From an uncultured Clostridia bacterium (lineage in GTDB: Bacteria; Bacillota; Clostridia; Christensenellales; Aristaeellaceae): a stretch of DNA of 64,000 bases. Numbering within the stretch: position 1 is the stretch's first letter; each line of letters opens with the position of its first letter. The stretch is from contig CAMVHE010000001.1 of assembly GCA_947167215.1 (NCBI GenBank), forward strand, positions 1 through 64,000, given 5' to 3'. The notes beneath the pieces are model-generated. The model saw only the letters and a list, made by a program, of their open reading frames with translations. It made no database searches and was not told the DNA's origin. The position numbers and the translations under genes are program-made. Of the stretch, positions 18,343-29,618 are shown piece by piece.

Positions 18343-19101
18343 ATGGGAATTAGCATTACTGGTGCCCGTATTTTGATATCCATACCGGCGCTGGGGGGCT
18401 TTATACTGACTGAAACGGTAGTTATTACCTGGGCTGTGATGATAGTCTTGGTATTAGCATGTCGTTTCATGACCAAAAATCTAGAGGTCCATCCCACGAA
18501 AAAGAGACAGATCGTCGCTGAATGGATCGTAACTGCCATAAAGGACATGGTGGGTACAAATATGGGAGGTCCTTTTTCCAACACCTCTTATGAACCCTTG
18601 ATCTGTGCTCTTTTCGCTTTGTCTGCGGGATGCAGCCTTTCTTCTACGCTTGGGCTGTATGCACCGACAAGTGATCTGTCTACAGTACTCGGGTGGGCGA
18701 TGTTGGTGTTTGTCCTCATTACCTATAACAAGATTAAGTTTAATGGGGTTGGCGGCTATCTGAAAGGTTTTACCGAACCTGTATTTGTTATGACTCCTAT
18801 GAACCTTATCAGCGAAATTGCAACACCTATTTCGATGGCATTCCGTCACTTCGGTAATATTGCAAGCGGTTCCGTTATTACGACATTGATTTATGCCGGT
18901 TTATCGGGATTATCTTCAATGATTTTAGGACTTCTGCCTGGGGCCGTTGGAGAGTTTCTTTCTAATATTCCAATTCTTTCCTTTGGTGTTCCAGCTGTCC
19001 TGTCTATATATTTTGACTGGTTTTCCAGTATCCTTCAGGCATTCATTTTCTGCATGCTGACCATGATGTATATCGGGGCTGCGCTGCCGTCCCAAGACTA
19101 A
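18343..19101 (+). CDS. atpB: ATP synthase F0 subunit a
   Basis: The 252-residue stator channel subunit has about six membrane helices. The essential arginine lies in 'SMAFRHFGNIASG' (about residue 168), preceded by 'EPVFVMTPMNLISEIATP'. A final helix reads 'ILQAFIFCMLTMMYIGAA'. It forms the two ion half-channels against the c-ring. It follows atpI after 22 bases with a CAGGAGG site. Given the c-subunit sequence, the ion is probably Na+. The 70 bases before atpE are the widest gap in the operon, as is common before the highly translated c gene. Confidence 0.95.
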   Translation: MGISITGARILISIPALGGFILTETVVITWAVMIVLVLACRFMTKNLEVHPTKKRQIVAEWIVTAIKDMVGTNMGGPFSNTSYEPLICALFALSAGCSLSSTLGLYAPTSDLSTVLGWAMLVFVLITYNKIKFNGVGGYLKGFTEPVFVMTPMNLISEIATPISMAFRHFGNIASGSVITTLIYAGLSGLSSMILGLLPGAVGEFLSNIPILSFGVPAVLSIYFDWFSSILQAFIFCMLTMMYIGAALPSQD

Positions 19102-19123
19102 AACCGGTATAATTGTGCATTAG

Positions 19124-19450
<327 letters not shown>

Positions 19451-19471
19451 TAAAAAAGGAGGTTCCTCAGA

Positions 19472-19975
19472 ATGGAAGTTCAGGAACTTGTAACCATTAC
19501 CCCTTGGACAATGATCTTCCAGATTCTCAACCTTCTTCTTTTGATGTTCCTCTTCAAGAAGTTCCTTTTTAAACCAGTCACCGATATTCTGGAAAAGCGT
19601 AAAGCGGAAATTGATCACCATTATGAAGAAGCAGAAAACGCTGAAACGGCTGCAAAGACTATGAAGGCCGCTTATGAGGAAAAGATGACTGGTGCACGTG
19701 AAGAAGCCGACCGTGTAATTGCTACCGCGCAGGAATCTGCCAGTGCAATCTCCGAAGACATTTTGAACAAGGCAAGAAAAGATGCCGCTCAGATCAAACA
19801 ACGTGCACAGAATGAAATCTATATTGAAAAGCAGAAGGCTTTTGATGAAGTGAAGAATCAACTATCTGACATTGCGATGGACATTGCGTCACAGGTCATT
19901 GATCGTGAAGTCAGCGCCAAAGATCATCAGACCTTTATTGACGATTTTATCCAGAATGTAGGTGAAGCCTCGTGA
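19472..19975 (+). CDS. atpF: ATP synthase F0 subunit b
   Basis: This 167-residue subunit has one N-terminal membrane helix ('MIFQILNLLLLMFLFKKFLF') followed by a long charged coiled coil from about residue 40 to the end, with 'EKRKAEIDHHYEEAENAE'. It forms the peripheral stalk that holds F1 against subunit a. Its stop codon overlaps the GTG of atpH by four bases (GTGA), which implies translational coupling. A strong AAAGGAGG site precedes the start. Confidence 0.96.
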   Translation: MEVQELVTITPWTMIFQILNLLLLMFLFKKFLFKPVTDILEKRKAEIDHHYEEAENAETAAKTMKAAYEEKMTGAREEADRVIATAQESASAISEDILNKARKDAAQIKQRAQNEIYIEKQKAFDEVKNQLSDIAMDIASQVIDREVSAKDHQTFIDDFIQNVGEAS

Positions 19976-20508
19976 CAGCGTTTGGACAGGTATACGGCGA
20001 AGGGCTTTTTGATCTGGCCTCGGAAGAAGGAATTGACAAGCAGGTTCTTTCAGAGCTTAAAACTATTTCTTCTATTCTTTCAGAGGAGCATGATTATGTA
20101 CGTCTGATGATGAATCAGTCTATTCCAGCTGCGGAACGGGCAGGTCTGCTTCAAGACGCTTTTGCTGGACGCTGCCATCAATACGTACTTAATTTTCTCA
20201 AGCTAATCTCGGATCGCAATGCCTTTGATCAGTTTCCTCAGTGTCTTTCTGCTTATGAAAAGCGGTATCATGAGAAACATAATATTGAGTTCGTGACCGT
20301 GACTACTGCAATTGAGCTTACGAAACTGCAGAAGGAACGCCTGACTGCTGCGCTGCACGAGCGAACCGGCAAGGAAATCTTGCTTAAAGAAATTGTGGAT
20401 CCTTCAGTTCGTGGCGGTATTCGCTGCGAAATGTCCGGTTATACGCTGGACAACACTATCCTGACTAAACTGGCGACTTTACGCAGGTCGCTGTCTTCCG
20501 CATATTGA
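19972..20508 (+). CDS. atpH: ATP synthase F1 subunit delta
   Basis: The 178-residue protein has an OSCP/delta fold: an N-terminal helical bundle ('[14 protein letters not shown]') and a C-terminal domain with '[12 protein letters not shown]' and the conserved '[22 protein letters not shown]'. It caps the F1 head and binds the b stalk. It starts at GTG within the end of atpF, so expression is coupled. The protein is complete. Confidence 0.95.
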   Translation: MTAFGQVYGEGLFDLASEEGIDKQVLSELKTISSILSEEHDYVRLMMNQSIPAAERAGLLQDAFAGRCHQYVLNFLKLISDRNAFDQFPQCLSAYEKRYHEKHNIEFVTVTTAIELTKLQKERLTAALHERTGKEILLKEIVDPSVRGGIRCEMSGYTLDNTILTKLATLRRSLSSAY

Positions 20509-20531
20509 GAAACAAGAAAGACGGTGAACCC

Positions 20532-22043
20532 ATGGATTTAAAACCTGAAGAGATTTCTCAGATTATCAAAAATCAGATTAAACACTACGGCCAAAAAATT
20601 GAGCAGGATGAAACCGGTACAGTGATTGTCGTCGGTGATGGTATTGCTCGGGCGAACGGCCTGGATAGATGCATGGCCAACGAGCTTGTGGAATTTGAGA
20701 ATGGCGAATACGGTATGGCCCTTAATCTCGAAGAAAACTCCGTTTCCATTGTTATTCTTGGAGAAGATGAGGGATTGCATGAGGGAAGCAAAGTTAAAAG
20801 AACCGGACGCGTTGTTTCTGTTCCTGTAGGAGAATCGCTGATCGGTCGAGTCGTGAATGCTCTTGGACAGCCTATTGACGGTAAAGGCCCGATTAATACA
20901 GACGAAGTTCGTCCTATTGAGAATAATGCACCGGGCATTATTGAGCGTAAGGGTGTTAATGTTCCGCTTCAAACCGGCATCAAAGCCATAGACAGCATGA
21001 TTCCTATTGGACGTGGACAGCGTGAACTTATTATTGGTGATCGCCAAACCGGAAAAACTACCCTTGCTACAGATACAATCATTAACCAAAAGGGAAAAGG
21101 TGTAATCTGCATCTATGTTGCAATTGGACAGAAGAATTCTACCGTTGTCCAGTTGGTAGAGCAGCTTACAAAAGCGGGGGCCATGGAATACACAATCGTG
21201 GTCAGTGCTACTGCATCCGAACTCGCACCCATGCAGTATATCGCCCCATATTCAGGATGTACTATGGGCGAATTCTTTATGCAGCAGGGGAAAGATGTCC
21301 TTATCATTTATGATGATCTTTCCAAGCATGCAGTTGCTTATCGCGCACTTTCCCTTCTGATTCGCAGACCGCCGGGACGTGAAGCTTACCCTGGAGATGT
21401 TTTTTATCTTCATTCCCGCTTACTTGAACGTGCGGCCCGCATGGCTCCTGAATATGGCGGTGGAAGCCTGACAGCTTTGCCGATCATAGAGACCCAGGCA
21501 GGTGATGTTTCTGCCTATATTCCTACGAATGTAATTTCCATTACCGATGGTCAGATTTTCCTGGAAAGCGAGCTCTTCCACTCTGGTATCATGCCCGCAG
21601 TCAACCCGGGTATTTCTGTCTCACGTGTTGGCGGAGATGCCCAGATCAAGGCTATGAAGAAGGTGGCAGGTTCACTTAAGCTGATTTACAGTCAGTACCG
21701 TGAACTGCAGAGCTTTGCGCAGTTTGGCAGTGATTTGGATGCAGATACCAAAGCACGCCTTGCACAGGGTGAACGTGTTGTGGAGGTTCTCAAACAGGGA
21801 AAGAATCAGCCGATCCCGGTAGAAAAACAGGTTGCTATTATTTATGCGGTTACACATGGTTATCTGGATGATGTTCCCGTTGAAAAAGTTCCTCTATATG
21901 AACGCGGATTATATGCCCGCCTCGATGCTCAGCATAAGGATCTTATGCAGGAAATCGCTGAAACCGGCAAGCTTGCACCTGAAATGGAAGAAGCGCTGAA
22001 GAATTGTCTCACTCAGTATACCAAGGATTTCCTTGCAAAGTAG
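20532..22043 (+). CDS. atpA: ATP synthase F1 subunit alpha
   Basis: The 503-residue protein has the Walker A 'GDRQTGKTT' (about residue 169), '[29 protein letters not shown]' and '[12 protein letters not shown]', which carries the alpha arginine. The first 25 residues form the helix that binds delta. I chose the ATG at 20532 with a GGTGA site; an upstream in-frame ATG that would overlap atpH gives an unusual N-terminal extension. The alpha subunit forms the non-catalytic nucleotide sites of the hexamer. The length is normal. Confidence 0.97.
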   Translation: MDLKPEEISQIIKNQIKHYGQKIEQDETGTVIVVGDGIARANGLDRCMANELVEFENGEYGMALNLEENSVSIVILGEDEGLHEGSKVKRTGRVVSVPVGESLIGRVVNALGQPIDGKGPINTDEVRPIENNAPGIIERKGVNVPLQTGIKAIDSMIPIGRGQRELIIGDRQTGKTTLATDTIINQKGKGVICIYVAIGQKNSTVVQLVEQLTKAGAMEYTIVVSATASELAPMQYIAPYSGCTMGEFFMQQGKDVLIIYDDLSKHAVAYRALSLLIRRPPGREAYPGDVFYLHSRLLERAARMAPEYGGGSLTALPIIETQAGDVSAYIPTNVISITDGQIFLESELFHSGIMPAVNPGISVSRVGGDAQIKAMKKVAGSLKLIYSQYRELQSFAQFGSDLDADTKARLAQGERVVEVLKQGKNQPIPVEKQVAIIYAVTHGYLDDVPVEKVPLYERGLYARLDAQHKDLMQEIAETGKLAPEMEEALKNCLTQYTKDFLAK

Positions 22044-22058
22044 AAGAGGTGATTTAAG

Positions 22059-22916
22059 ATGGCCAGTGCTTCTATGAAGGATATCAAGCTACGCATTAAA
22101 AGCGTTGAAAGCACGATGCAGATCACCAAAGCCATGGAACTGGTTGCCTCCTCAAAGTTACGCAAGGCTAAGGAGAGACAGGAACGAGCGCGTCCTTATT
22201 TTGAAGAATTGGGAAGGACTCTCCGGCAGATTGAGTCGGCCACGAGGGATTTTTCATCCCCTTATCAGATTGCAAGAGATGTTAAAAAACGGTGCATTAT
22301 CATCATTGCAGGAGACCGGGGGTTGGCTGGCGGTTATAACAGCAATGTATTCCGTATGTTGGAAGAAAACCAGAGTGACATACCGGCCTGCTATCTGCCG
22401 ATTGGGAAGCGTGCACTTGATTACACGATCAGAAGAGGCCGCGAAGTTCTGACAGATGCCTTTGCTGAAGTCGCTTCATTGTCTGTTAGCGATTGTTTTA
22501 CGCTTTCTAAAATGCTTACGGAAGAATACTTGAAGGAATCGTTCGATGAGGTCAGCCTCATTTATACACGTTTCATTTCACTTCTGTCCCAGGTGCCTGA
22601 TCAGATGAAACTTCTTCCTTTGCAAAAAGAAATTCAACAGTCCGAAGAGCATCATGGCATCAGGCAACTGGTTTTGTATGAGCCAGATTCAGTCTCTGTA
22701 TACAACGCCATTGTCCCCAATTATATGGCTGGCATGCTGTATGGCGCCATCTGTGAATCTGTTGCCAGCGAACTCGGTGCCAGACGTACTGCCATGGATG
22801 CGGCTACAAAGAATGCTTCTGAAATGATTGGCTCTCTCTCCCTCCAGTATAATCGTGCAAGACAGGGAAGCATAACACAGGAAATTACGGAAATTGTAGC
22901 CGGCGCGGAGCATTAA
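22059..22916 (+). CDS. atpG: ATP synthase F1 subunit gamma
   Basis: The 285-residue central shaft has the N-terminal helix 'IKLRIKSVESTMQITKAMELVASSKLRKA', the mid-protein 'AGDRGLAGGYNSNV' and the C-terminal helix 'RRTAMDAATKNASEMIGSLSLQYNRARQGSITQEI', all standard. It rotates inside alpha3-beta3 and couples the c-ring to catalysis. It follows atpA by 15 bases with an AAGAGGTGA site. Confidence 0.97.
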   Translation: MASASMKDIKLRIKSVESTMQITKAMELVASSKLRKAKERQERARPYFEELGRTLRQIESATRDFSSPYQIARDVKKRCIIIIAGDRGLAGGYNSNVFRMLEENQSDIPACYLPIGKRALDYTIRRGREVLTDAFAEVASLSVSDCFTLSKMLTEEYLKESFDEVSLIYTRFISLLSQVPDQMKLLPLQKEIQQSEEHHGIRQLVLYEPDSVSVYNAIVPNYMAGMLYGAICESVASELGARRTAMDAATKNASEMIGSLSLQYNRARQGSITQEITEIVAGAEH

Positions 22917-22922
22917 TGCTAA

Positions 22923-24739
<1,817 letters not shown>

Positions 24740-24743
24740 ATTG

Positions 24744-24776
24744 AGCAGCAGGTCAATCATGACTTGCTGCTTTTTC
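24744..24776 (+). terminator. Terminator of the ATP synthase operon
   Basis: AGCAGCAGGTCA, loop ATCA, TGACTTGCTGCT form a 12-bp stem with one G-T pair, followed by TTTTTCTGT. Confidence 0.93.
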
Positions 24777-25024
24777 TGTACCGCCTTGTTACTTTTCACA
24801 TTCTACGTATCTTTGTAATCCTTAAGAAAGAGAAGGCGGGACGATGCTTTCTTTTTCATACGCAACAGAATTCAGCATGAAGGTTTTTCTCTTTCTCCTT
24901 TTCTCTTCATTTATTGCCTTCTATTTTTCACCTTTGTTTACAAAAACGAACTGTTATTTTCTTATATAAATCTTCTTTGCATTTCTCTGAGGGATTTGTT
25001 TATGGCAATATGTCACATTACTTG
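24777..25024. other. Intergenic stretch, no gene seen
   Basis: This pyrimidine-rich sequence (many CTTTTTCTC runs) lies between the atp terminator and the RNase J promoter. A widely spaced CCGCCTT / AAGGCGG pair (24781-24839) is the only inverted repeat noticed and is too weak to interpret. Confidence 0.5.
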
Positions 25025-25052
25025 TTGACAGCGAAATCGTATATGATATAAT
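25025..25052 (+). promoter_or_regulatory. Promoter of the RNase J operon
   Basis: Consensus TTGACA (25025-25030), a 16-base spacer and TATAAT (25047-25052) with an upstream TG (extended -10). It would give a leader of about 100 bases before RNase J. Confidence 0.88.
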
Positions 25053-25162
25053 AGCTTAGATATGTGTGTTCTGCTCGCGGTTTGCTCATTTTGCGGATTC
25101 GAGAAAATAATCCGTTTAATATAAAATAACACATCCAACGCCGGATTATGAAGGAGGCGATT

Positions 25163-26815
25163 ATGGACAAGGTAAGAATAATTCCGTTAGGCGGAATTGG
25201 CGAAGTCGGAAAAAATATGACCGCGATTGAATATGATGACGAAATAGTTGTAGTGGATTGTGGTTCCATTTTTCCGCACCAGGATATGCTTGGAATTGAC
25301 CTTGTTATCCCTGATATTACCTATTTAGAGCGAAACAAAGAACGTGTGAAGGGATATTTGATTACTCACGGACATGAGGATCACATTGGTGCAATTCCAT
25401 ATGTTTTGCCACGTGTACCTGCGCCCATATATGGTACTCGGCTTACATGTGCACTCATTAAAGGTAAACTAGAAGAACACAATATTGAGAATTATGTGTT
25501 ACAAGTGGTAAAACCTTCCCAAACGATTCAGGTGGGTTGTTTTACAGTCCAGTTTATTCATGTTTCCCATTCTATCTCAGGCGCTGTTGCAATGGCGATT
25601 ACCTGTGAAGCAGGTACCATTATTATGAGCGGCGATTTCAAAATCGACTACACTCCGATTGACGGGAACATTACAGATCTTAATACGTTCGCAGCCTATG
25701 GAAGTAAGAAAGTTCTCGCTTTGCTTGCAGAATCTACGAATGTAGAGCGACCTGGTTATACCATGAGTGAGCAAAAAATTATTGAATCACTCGGTAATTT
25801 TTTCAGAGAAGCAAAAGGGCGAATCATTATTGCAATGTTTGCTTCTAATCTCCATCGTATCCAGGCTATTATCGATTACTGTATCCAGTATCGCCGCCGA
25901 ATCTGTTTTGTTGGACGATCCATGGTTAACGTTTCCAAGATGGCTCTTCAGCTTGGTGAGCTAAAAATCCCTGCTGAACTTTTTGTAGAAGTTGCGGATT
26001 TGGATTGCTACGAAGACCATGAAATACTGATCATGACCACAGGCAGTCAGGGGGAACCCATGAGCGGCCTTACCCGTATGGCGAATAGCGAACATCGGAA
26101 ATTGCAGATTAGAGAAGGCGATATGGTCATCATTTCTGCTACTCCGATCCCGGGAAATGAGATAATGGTTTCTCGCATTATTGATCAGCTGTATCGTTGC
26201 GGTGCAAATGTCGTCTATAACCGTATTGCAGATGTTCACGTATCCGGACATGCATGTCAGGAAGAGCTGAAGCTTTTGCATGCTCTGACAAAACCACGTT
26301 ATTTCATTCCGATTCACGGTGAATATCGAATGCTTAAGCAGCACATCAATCTGGCTTGTTCCATGGGTATGCCTGAAGATCGCGCAATCTTGGTAGAACC
26401 TGGACAGGCTTTGGAGCTTTCATGGAACGAAGCAAGCATTGCTGGCCCAATTCCGACCGGTTCAGTCATGGTTGACGGTCTAGGCGTTGGCGATGTAGGT
26501 TCTGTGGTATTGCGCGACCGTAAACACTTGTCGCAGGATGGTCTTATTATCGTTGTGGTTGGTGTCAGCAAAGAAACCGGTAAGATCTCTTCTGGTCCCG
26601 AATTGATTTCAAGAGGCTTTGTTTATGTGCGCGAAAATGAAGAAATCATAAATGGAGCTAAAGCAGTCGTTCAGGGGGTACTTGATCGATTTGAAACGAT
26701 TACTCAAGCTGAGTGGACACCAATTAAAAATGGTATTAAAGACGAAATGCATGAGTTTCTTTTCAGCCAGCTTAAGCGTAATCCTATGATCCTGCCGATT
26801 ATCATGGAGACTTGA
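25163..26815 (+). CDS. rnj: Ribonuclease J
   Basis: The 550-residue metallo-beta-lactamase/beta-CASP ribonuclease degrades and matures RNA as both a 5' exonuclease and an endonuclease in Bacillota. The zinc motif is 'THGHEDHIGAIPYV' (about residue 70), with 'FIHVSHSISGAVAMAI' and 'MSGDFKIDYTP' supplying further ligands. beta-CASP features include 'ATPIPGNE' and 'VHVSGHACQEELKLL', with 'FIPIHGEYRML' after them. The true start is the ATG behind AAGGAGGCGAT, fifteen bases inside a longer frame. It has its own strong promoter and leads a group with YlbF, MltG, a U32 protein and RecD2. The pairing with a YlbF protein suggests coordinated control of RNA decay. Confidence 0.96.
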   Translation: MDKVRIIPLGGIGEVGKNMTAIEYDDEIVVVDCGSIFPHQDMLGIDLVIPDITYLERNKERVKGYLITHGHEDHIGAIPYVLPRVPAPIYGTRLTCALIKGKLEEHNIENYVLQVVKPSQTIQVGCFTVQFIHVSHSISGAVAMAITCEAGTIIMSGDFKIDYTPIDGNITDLNTFAAYGSKKVLALLAESTNVERPGYTMSEQKIIESLGNFFREAKGRIIIAMFASNLHRIQAIIDYCIQYRRRICFVGRSMVNVSKMALQLGELKIPAELFVEVADLDCYEDHEILIMTTGSQGEPMSGLTRMANSEHRKLQIREGDMVIISATPIPGNEIMVSRIIDQLYRCGANVVYNRIADVHVSGHACQEELKLLHALTKPRYFIPIHGEYRMLKQHINLACSMGMPEDRAILVEPGQALELSWNEASIAGPIPTGSVMVDGLGVGDVGSVVLRDRKHLSQDGLIIVVVGVSKETGKISSGPELISRGFVYVRENEEIINGAKAVVQGVLDRFETITQAEWTPIKNGIKDEMHEFLFSQLKRNPMILPIIMET

Positions 26816-26817
26816 TT

Positions 26818-27168
26818 ATGAATATTTATGATGTAACGAATGAGCTGTGTAATAAGCTTCGCGAGTCTGAAGAAGTAATCCGTTTAAAAAAGCTTAAAGA
26901 AATTGCTATGTCTGATGAAACCAATGCTCTGCTTATCAAAGAATATAAAAGGTTGCAGACTCAACTTCAGATGGGCATGATAAGTGGACAGGGTACTTCT
27001 TCCAGCGACGATATGCAACGATTTCAACAAATCTCTACACTGCTCATGATGAATAATGATGTGCAGAATTATCTTCTGGCAGAAATGTCGTTGCAAAAGA
27101 CCCTACTTGATGTTTTCAAAGCGTTGACTGAAGCCAGCGGTATTGAATTCGTCATCCCGAATGCCTGA
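26818..27168 (+). CDS. YlbF/YmcA-family protein
   Basis: This small, mainly helical, soluble protein has 116 residues. It shows the YlbF/YmcA pattern: 'ELCNKLRESEEVIRLKKLKE', a mid-section with 'LLIKEYKRLQTQLQMG' and a C-terminal 'NDVQNYLLAEMSLQKTLLDVFKALTEAS'. In Bacillus YlbF, YmcA and YaaT form a complex that directs RNase Y maturation of mRNAs and affects competence, biofilm and sporulation. Here the gene starts two bases after the RNase J stop, which fits an RNA-processing role. Which paralogue it is cannot be told from the sequence. Confidence 0.83.
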   Translation: MNIYDVTNELCNKLRESEEVIRLKKLKEIAMSDETNALLIKEYKRLQTQLQMGMISGQGTSSSDDMQRFQQISTLLMMNNDVQNYLLAEMSLQKTLLDVFKALTEASGIEFVIPNA

Positions 27169-27176
27169 AACAGGTG

Positions 27177-28373
27177 ATGTCTTTGGCAAAGAAGGTAAAA
27201 AAGAAGAGTATTCGACAAGTAGAGCAGGACCTCCATCGGGAACGGCAATATGGTTTTTTCTGGTATGCCTGGCTGTGGAAACTGATCAGGGGGGGCCTCA
27301 TCTTTGTTTGTGCCTTTGTGATAGTCTGCGGACTTGTTTATACTTCTTGGCTTCACATTCAAAATGCTTATCTTGCAGCGGTGGATCCTACAGATCATAC
27401 GGACATTTCCTTTACCGTATCCTCGGGGAGCTCTCTCTCCACTGTTGCCAGAAACCTTGAAAATGCTGGGCTTATACACAGCCATACCGTATTCAAATAC
27501 CTGGGTGATTTTGTTGGCAGCAGTCAACGAATCCAGAGTGGTTCTTACGTCTTGCGCAAGGATATGTCTTCCTTGGAAATACTCTCTCAGCTTCAGAGCG
27601 GTGATGGGAGACCGAAAACAATGAATATCACCGTCATTCCTGGTTGGACTGTTGAGGATATCGCTGCATATCTCGTGCGCAATCGCGTGCTTTCCAGCGA
27701 TACAGAATTCCTTTCTCTCTGCCGAGATGGAGAAAGCTATGCTGGATTCGAAATGATAGGTCAGATTTTGCCACGTGGCGACCGTCGATATGCTCTGGAA
27801 GGGTATCTTTCACCAAATACATATGAGATTTATACCGATACTACACCAGATGCACTCATCCGCCGCCTCCTGACACAAACTAGCGCAGTTTTTTTAAGCA
27901 GTTATGATGAACGTGCCTCCGAAATTGGGCTCTCTGTCGATGATGTCTTTATCCTGGCGTCTATGATTGAGAAAGAAGCAAAAACCGGTGATTTTTCGAA
28001 GGTCAGCGCGGTCTTCCATAACCGTCTGAGAATGAATATGTCACTTGATTCGGATGCAACTGTAAAATACATATCCGGTTCTGAAAAAATGGCGCTAAGC
28101 AATTCTGATCTGAATGTGGATTCTGCATATAACACTTATCTGCATAAGGGATTTCCTGCCGGACCAATTTGTAATCCTTCCATGGATGCGATTGTTGCTG
28201 CACTTTATCCGGACGAAGAGTATCTTGCTTTGAATTACTTATATTTTTGCTCAACGGATCCCAGTTCTGGAAACCTGCATTTTTCCAGAACGCTAGAGGA
28301 GCATAATGCTGCTGTGGCTATGTATCGTCCTCTATGGGAAGAATACGACAAGAGTCGAGGATTAACAAAATGA
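27177..28373 (+). CDS. mltG: MltG, endolytic murein transglycosylase
   Basis: The 398-residue membrane-anchored YceG-family enzyme cuts nascent glycan strands and sets their length. A cytoplasmic basic N-terminus, one membrane helix ('GGLIFVCAFVIVCGLVYTSWL', about 43-65), a LysM-like subdomain ('SFTVSSGSSLSTVARNLENAGLI') and the catalytic domain follow in order. The catalytic Glu265 lies in 'ASMIEKEAKT', and the typical ends 'SDATVKY', 'YNTYLHKGFPAGPICNP' and 'STDPSSGNLHFS' are present. The start is uncertain: GTG 27174, ATG 27177 or TTG 27183, which has the best spacing from AGGTGAT. The stop overlaps the next gene by four bases. Confidence 0.93.
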   Translation: MSLAKKVKKKSIRQVEQDLHRERQYGFFWYAWLWKLIRGGLIFVCAFVIVCGLVYTSWLHIQNAYLAAVDPTDHTDISFTVSSGSSLSTVARNLENAGLIHSHTVFKYLGDFVGSSQRIQSGSYVLRKDMSSLEILSQLQSGDGRPKTMNITVIPGWTVEDIAAYLVRNRVLSSDTEFLSLCRDGESYAGFEMIGQILPRGDRRYALEGYLSPNTYEIYTDTTPDALIRRLLTQTSAVFLSSYDERASEIGLSVDDVFILASMIEKEAKTGDFSKVSAVFHNRLRMNMSLDSDATVKYISGSEKMALSNSDLNVDSAYNTYLHKGFPAGPICNPSMDAIVAALYPDEEYLALNYLYFCSTDPSSGNLHFSRTLEEHNAAVAMYRPLWEEYDKSRGLTK

Positions 28374-29605
28374 ACAGACCACAATTGTTAGCACCAGCTG
28401 GCAACCTGAGAGCACTTGAAACGGCGCTGCGCTTTGGCGCAGACGCCGTTTATTGTGGTTTACAGGAATTTAGTTTACGGGCATCTGCCCACAATCTAAA
28501 TCAGGAAGAGCTTTCCAGGGCAGCAGCACTATGTCATAAAGAAGGCAAATGCCTTTATCTGACACTGAATATCTTTGCATTTGATTCTGATCTTGATCGA
28601 ATGGTAGAAACCGCTCGAATTGCTCGAGATTTGGGTGTTGATGCCGTCATTGTTTCTGACCTTGGGGCTATAGCACGAATTGCGAGAGAAGTCCCAGGTC
28701 TATCTATCCATGTGAGTACCCAAGCTAATATTACAAATACTGCAGACGCCGAGGTTTATCGTTCCTTGGGTGCAAGCAGAGTCATTGTTGCAAGAGAGCT
28801 TAGCCTTGATGCAATTAAACGCATGGTAACTAATCTTTCCGGGAACATGGAAGTGGAATGCTTTGTACATGGTGCCATCTGTATGAGCTTCTCTGGCAGA
28901 TGCCTGCTTTCCAGGTATCTTAATGGTAGAAGTGCGAATCGAGGAGCATGTACACAACCCTGTCGTTGGAGCTATACATTACACGAAGCAAAGCATCCGG
29001 AAACAGTAATGCCTATTATTGAAAATGAACATGGTACGGCTATTCTGTCAAGCGGTGATCTTTGCATGATAGAGCATATTCCCGAGCTTATTGCTTCTGG
29101 AGTATCATGTTTGAAGATTGAAGGCCGTATGAAAAATGAGCTTTATGTAGCTACAGTAACGAGAGCTTACAGGGCAGCTTTGGATGCCTGCTTTGATCAT
29201 CCTGAGTGGAAAACGATGCCTGAAAAACTCGTTAGAGAAGGAATGGAAGAGCTCTGCACTATTAGTCATCGCAGCTATGACACAGGATTTTTCTTCGGTG
29301 AACCACAGGCAATCGTCGAAGACAATATCACCAAACAGTTTCGGGAATACATGGGATATGTCTTGGATGTAAAAGATGGAAAAGCGCTGGTCGAGATGCG
29401 GAACCGCTTCTTCCAGGGAGAAGAGCTTGAAGCCCTTACTCCATCAGGAATTCGTCCCTTTCCTGTTGAGAATTTGGTACGGGAAGCAACAGGGGAGAGC
29501 ATTTCCGTGGTCAATATTCCATTGGATCATGTTTGGATTCCTTCTGAAGGGATTGGGCCAGGAGATCTGCTGAGAGGACCGGTACGCAATCGATTGAATA
29601 CCTGA
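28370..29605 (+). CDS. U32-family protein (TrhP-like, tRNA uridine hydroxylation)
   Basis: The 411-residue peptidase U32 family protein starts with 'RPQLLAPAGNLRALETALRFGADAVYCG' and carries the Cys signature 'GRCLLSRYLNGRSANRGACTQPCRW', then 'LCMIEHIPELIASGVSCLKIEGRMK'. Family members TrhP/YrrN-YrrO hydroxylate U34 of tRNAs in E. coli and Bacillus and were first annotated as collagenases. In Bacillus these genes also lie close to mltG (yrrL). The ATG overlaps the mltG stop (ATGA), so the genes are coupled. The iron-sulfur type cysteines are intact. The tRNA role is inference from family and position. Confidence 0.87.
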   Translation: MNRPQLLAPAGNLRALETALRFGADAVYCGLQEFSLRASAHNLNQEELSRAAALCHKEGKCLYLTLNIFAFDSDLDRMVETARIARDLGVDAVIVSDLGAIARIAREVPGLSIHVSTQANITNTADAEVYRSLGASRVIVARELSLDAIKRMVTNLSGNMEVECFVHGAICMSFSGRCLLSRYLNGRSANRGACTQPCRWSYTLHEAKHPETVMPIIENEHGTAILSSGDLCMIEHIPELIASGVSCLKIEGRMKNELYVATVTRAYRAALDACFDHPEWKTMPEKLVREGMEELCTISHRSYDTGFFFGEPQAIVEDNITKQFREYMGYVLDVKDGKALVEMRNRFFQGEELEALTPSGIRPFPVENLVREATGESISVVNIPLDHVWIPSEGIGPGDLLRGPVRNRLNT

Positions 29606-29618
29606 GGTGTTAATATCC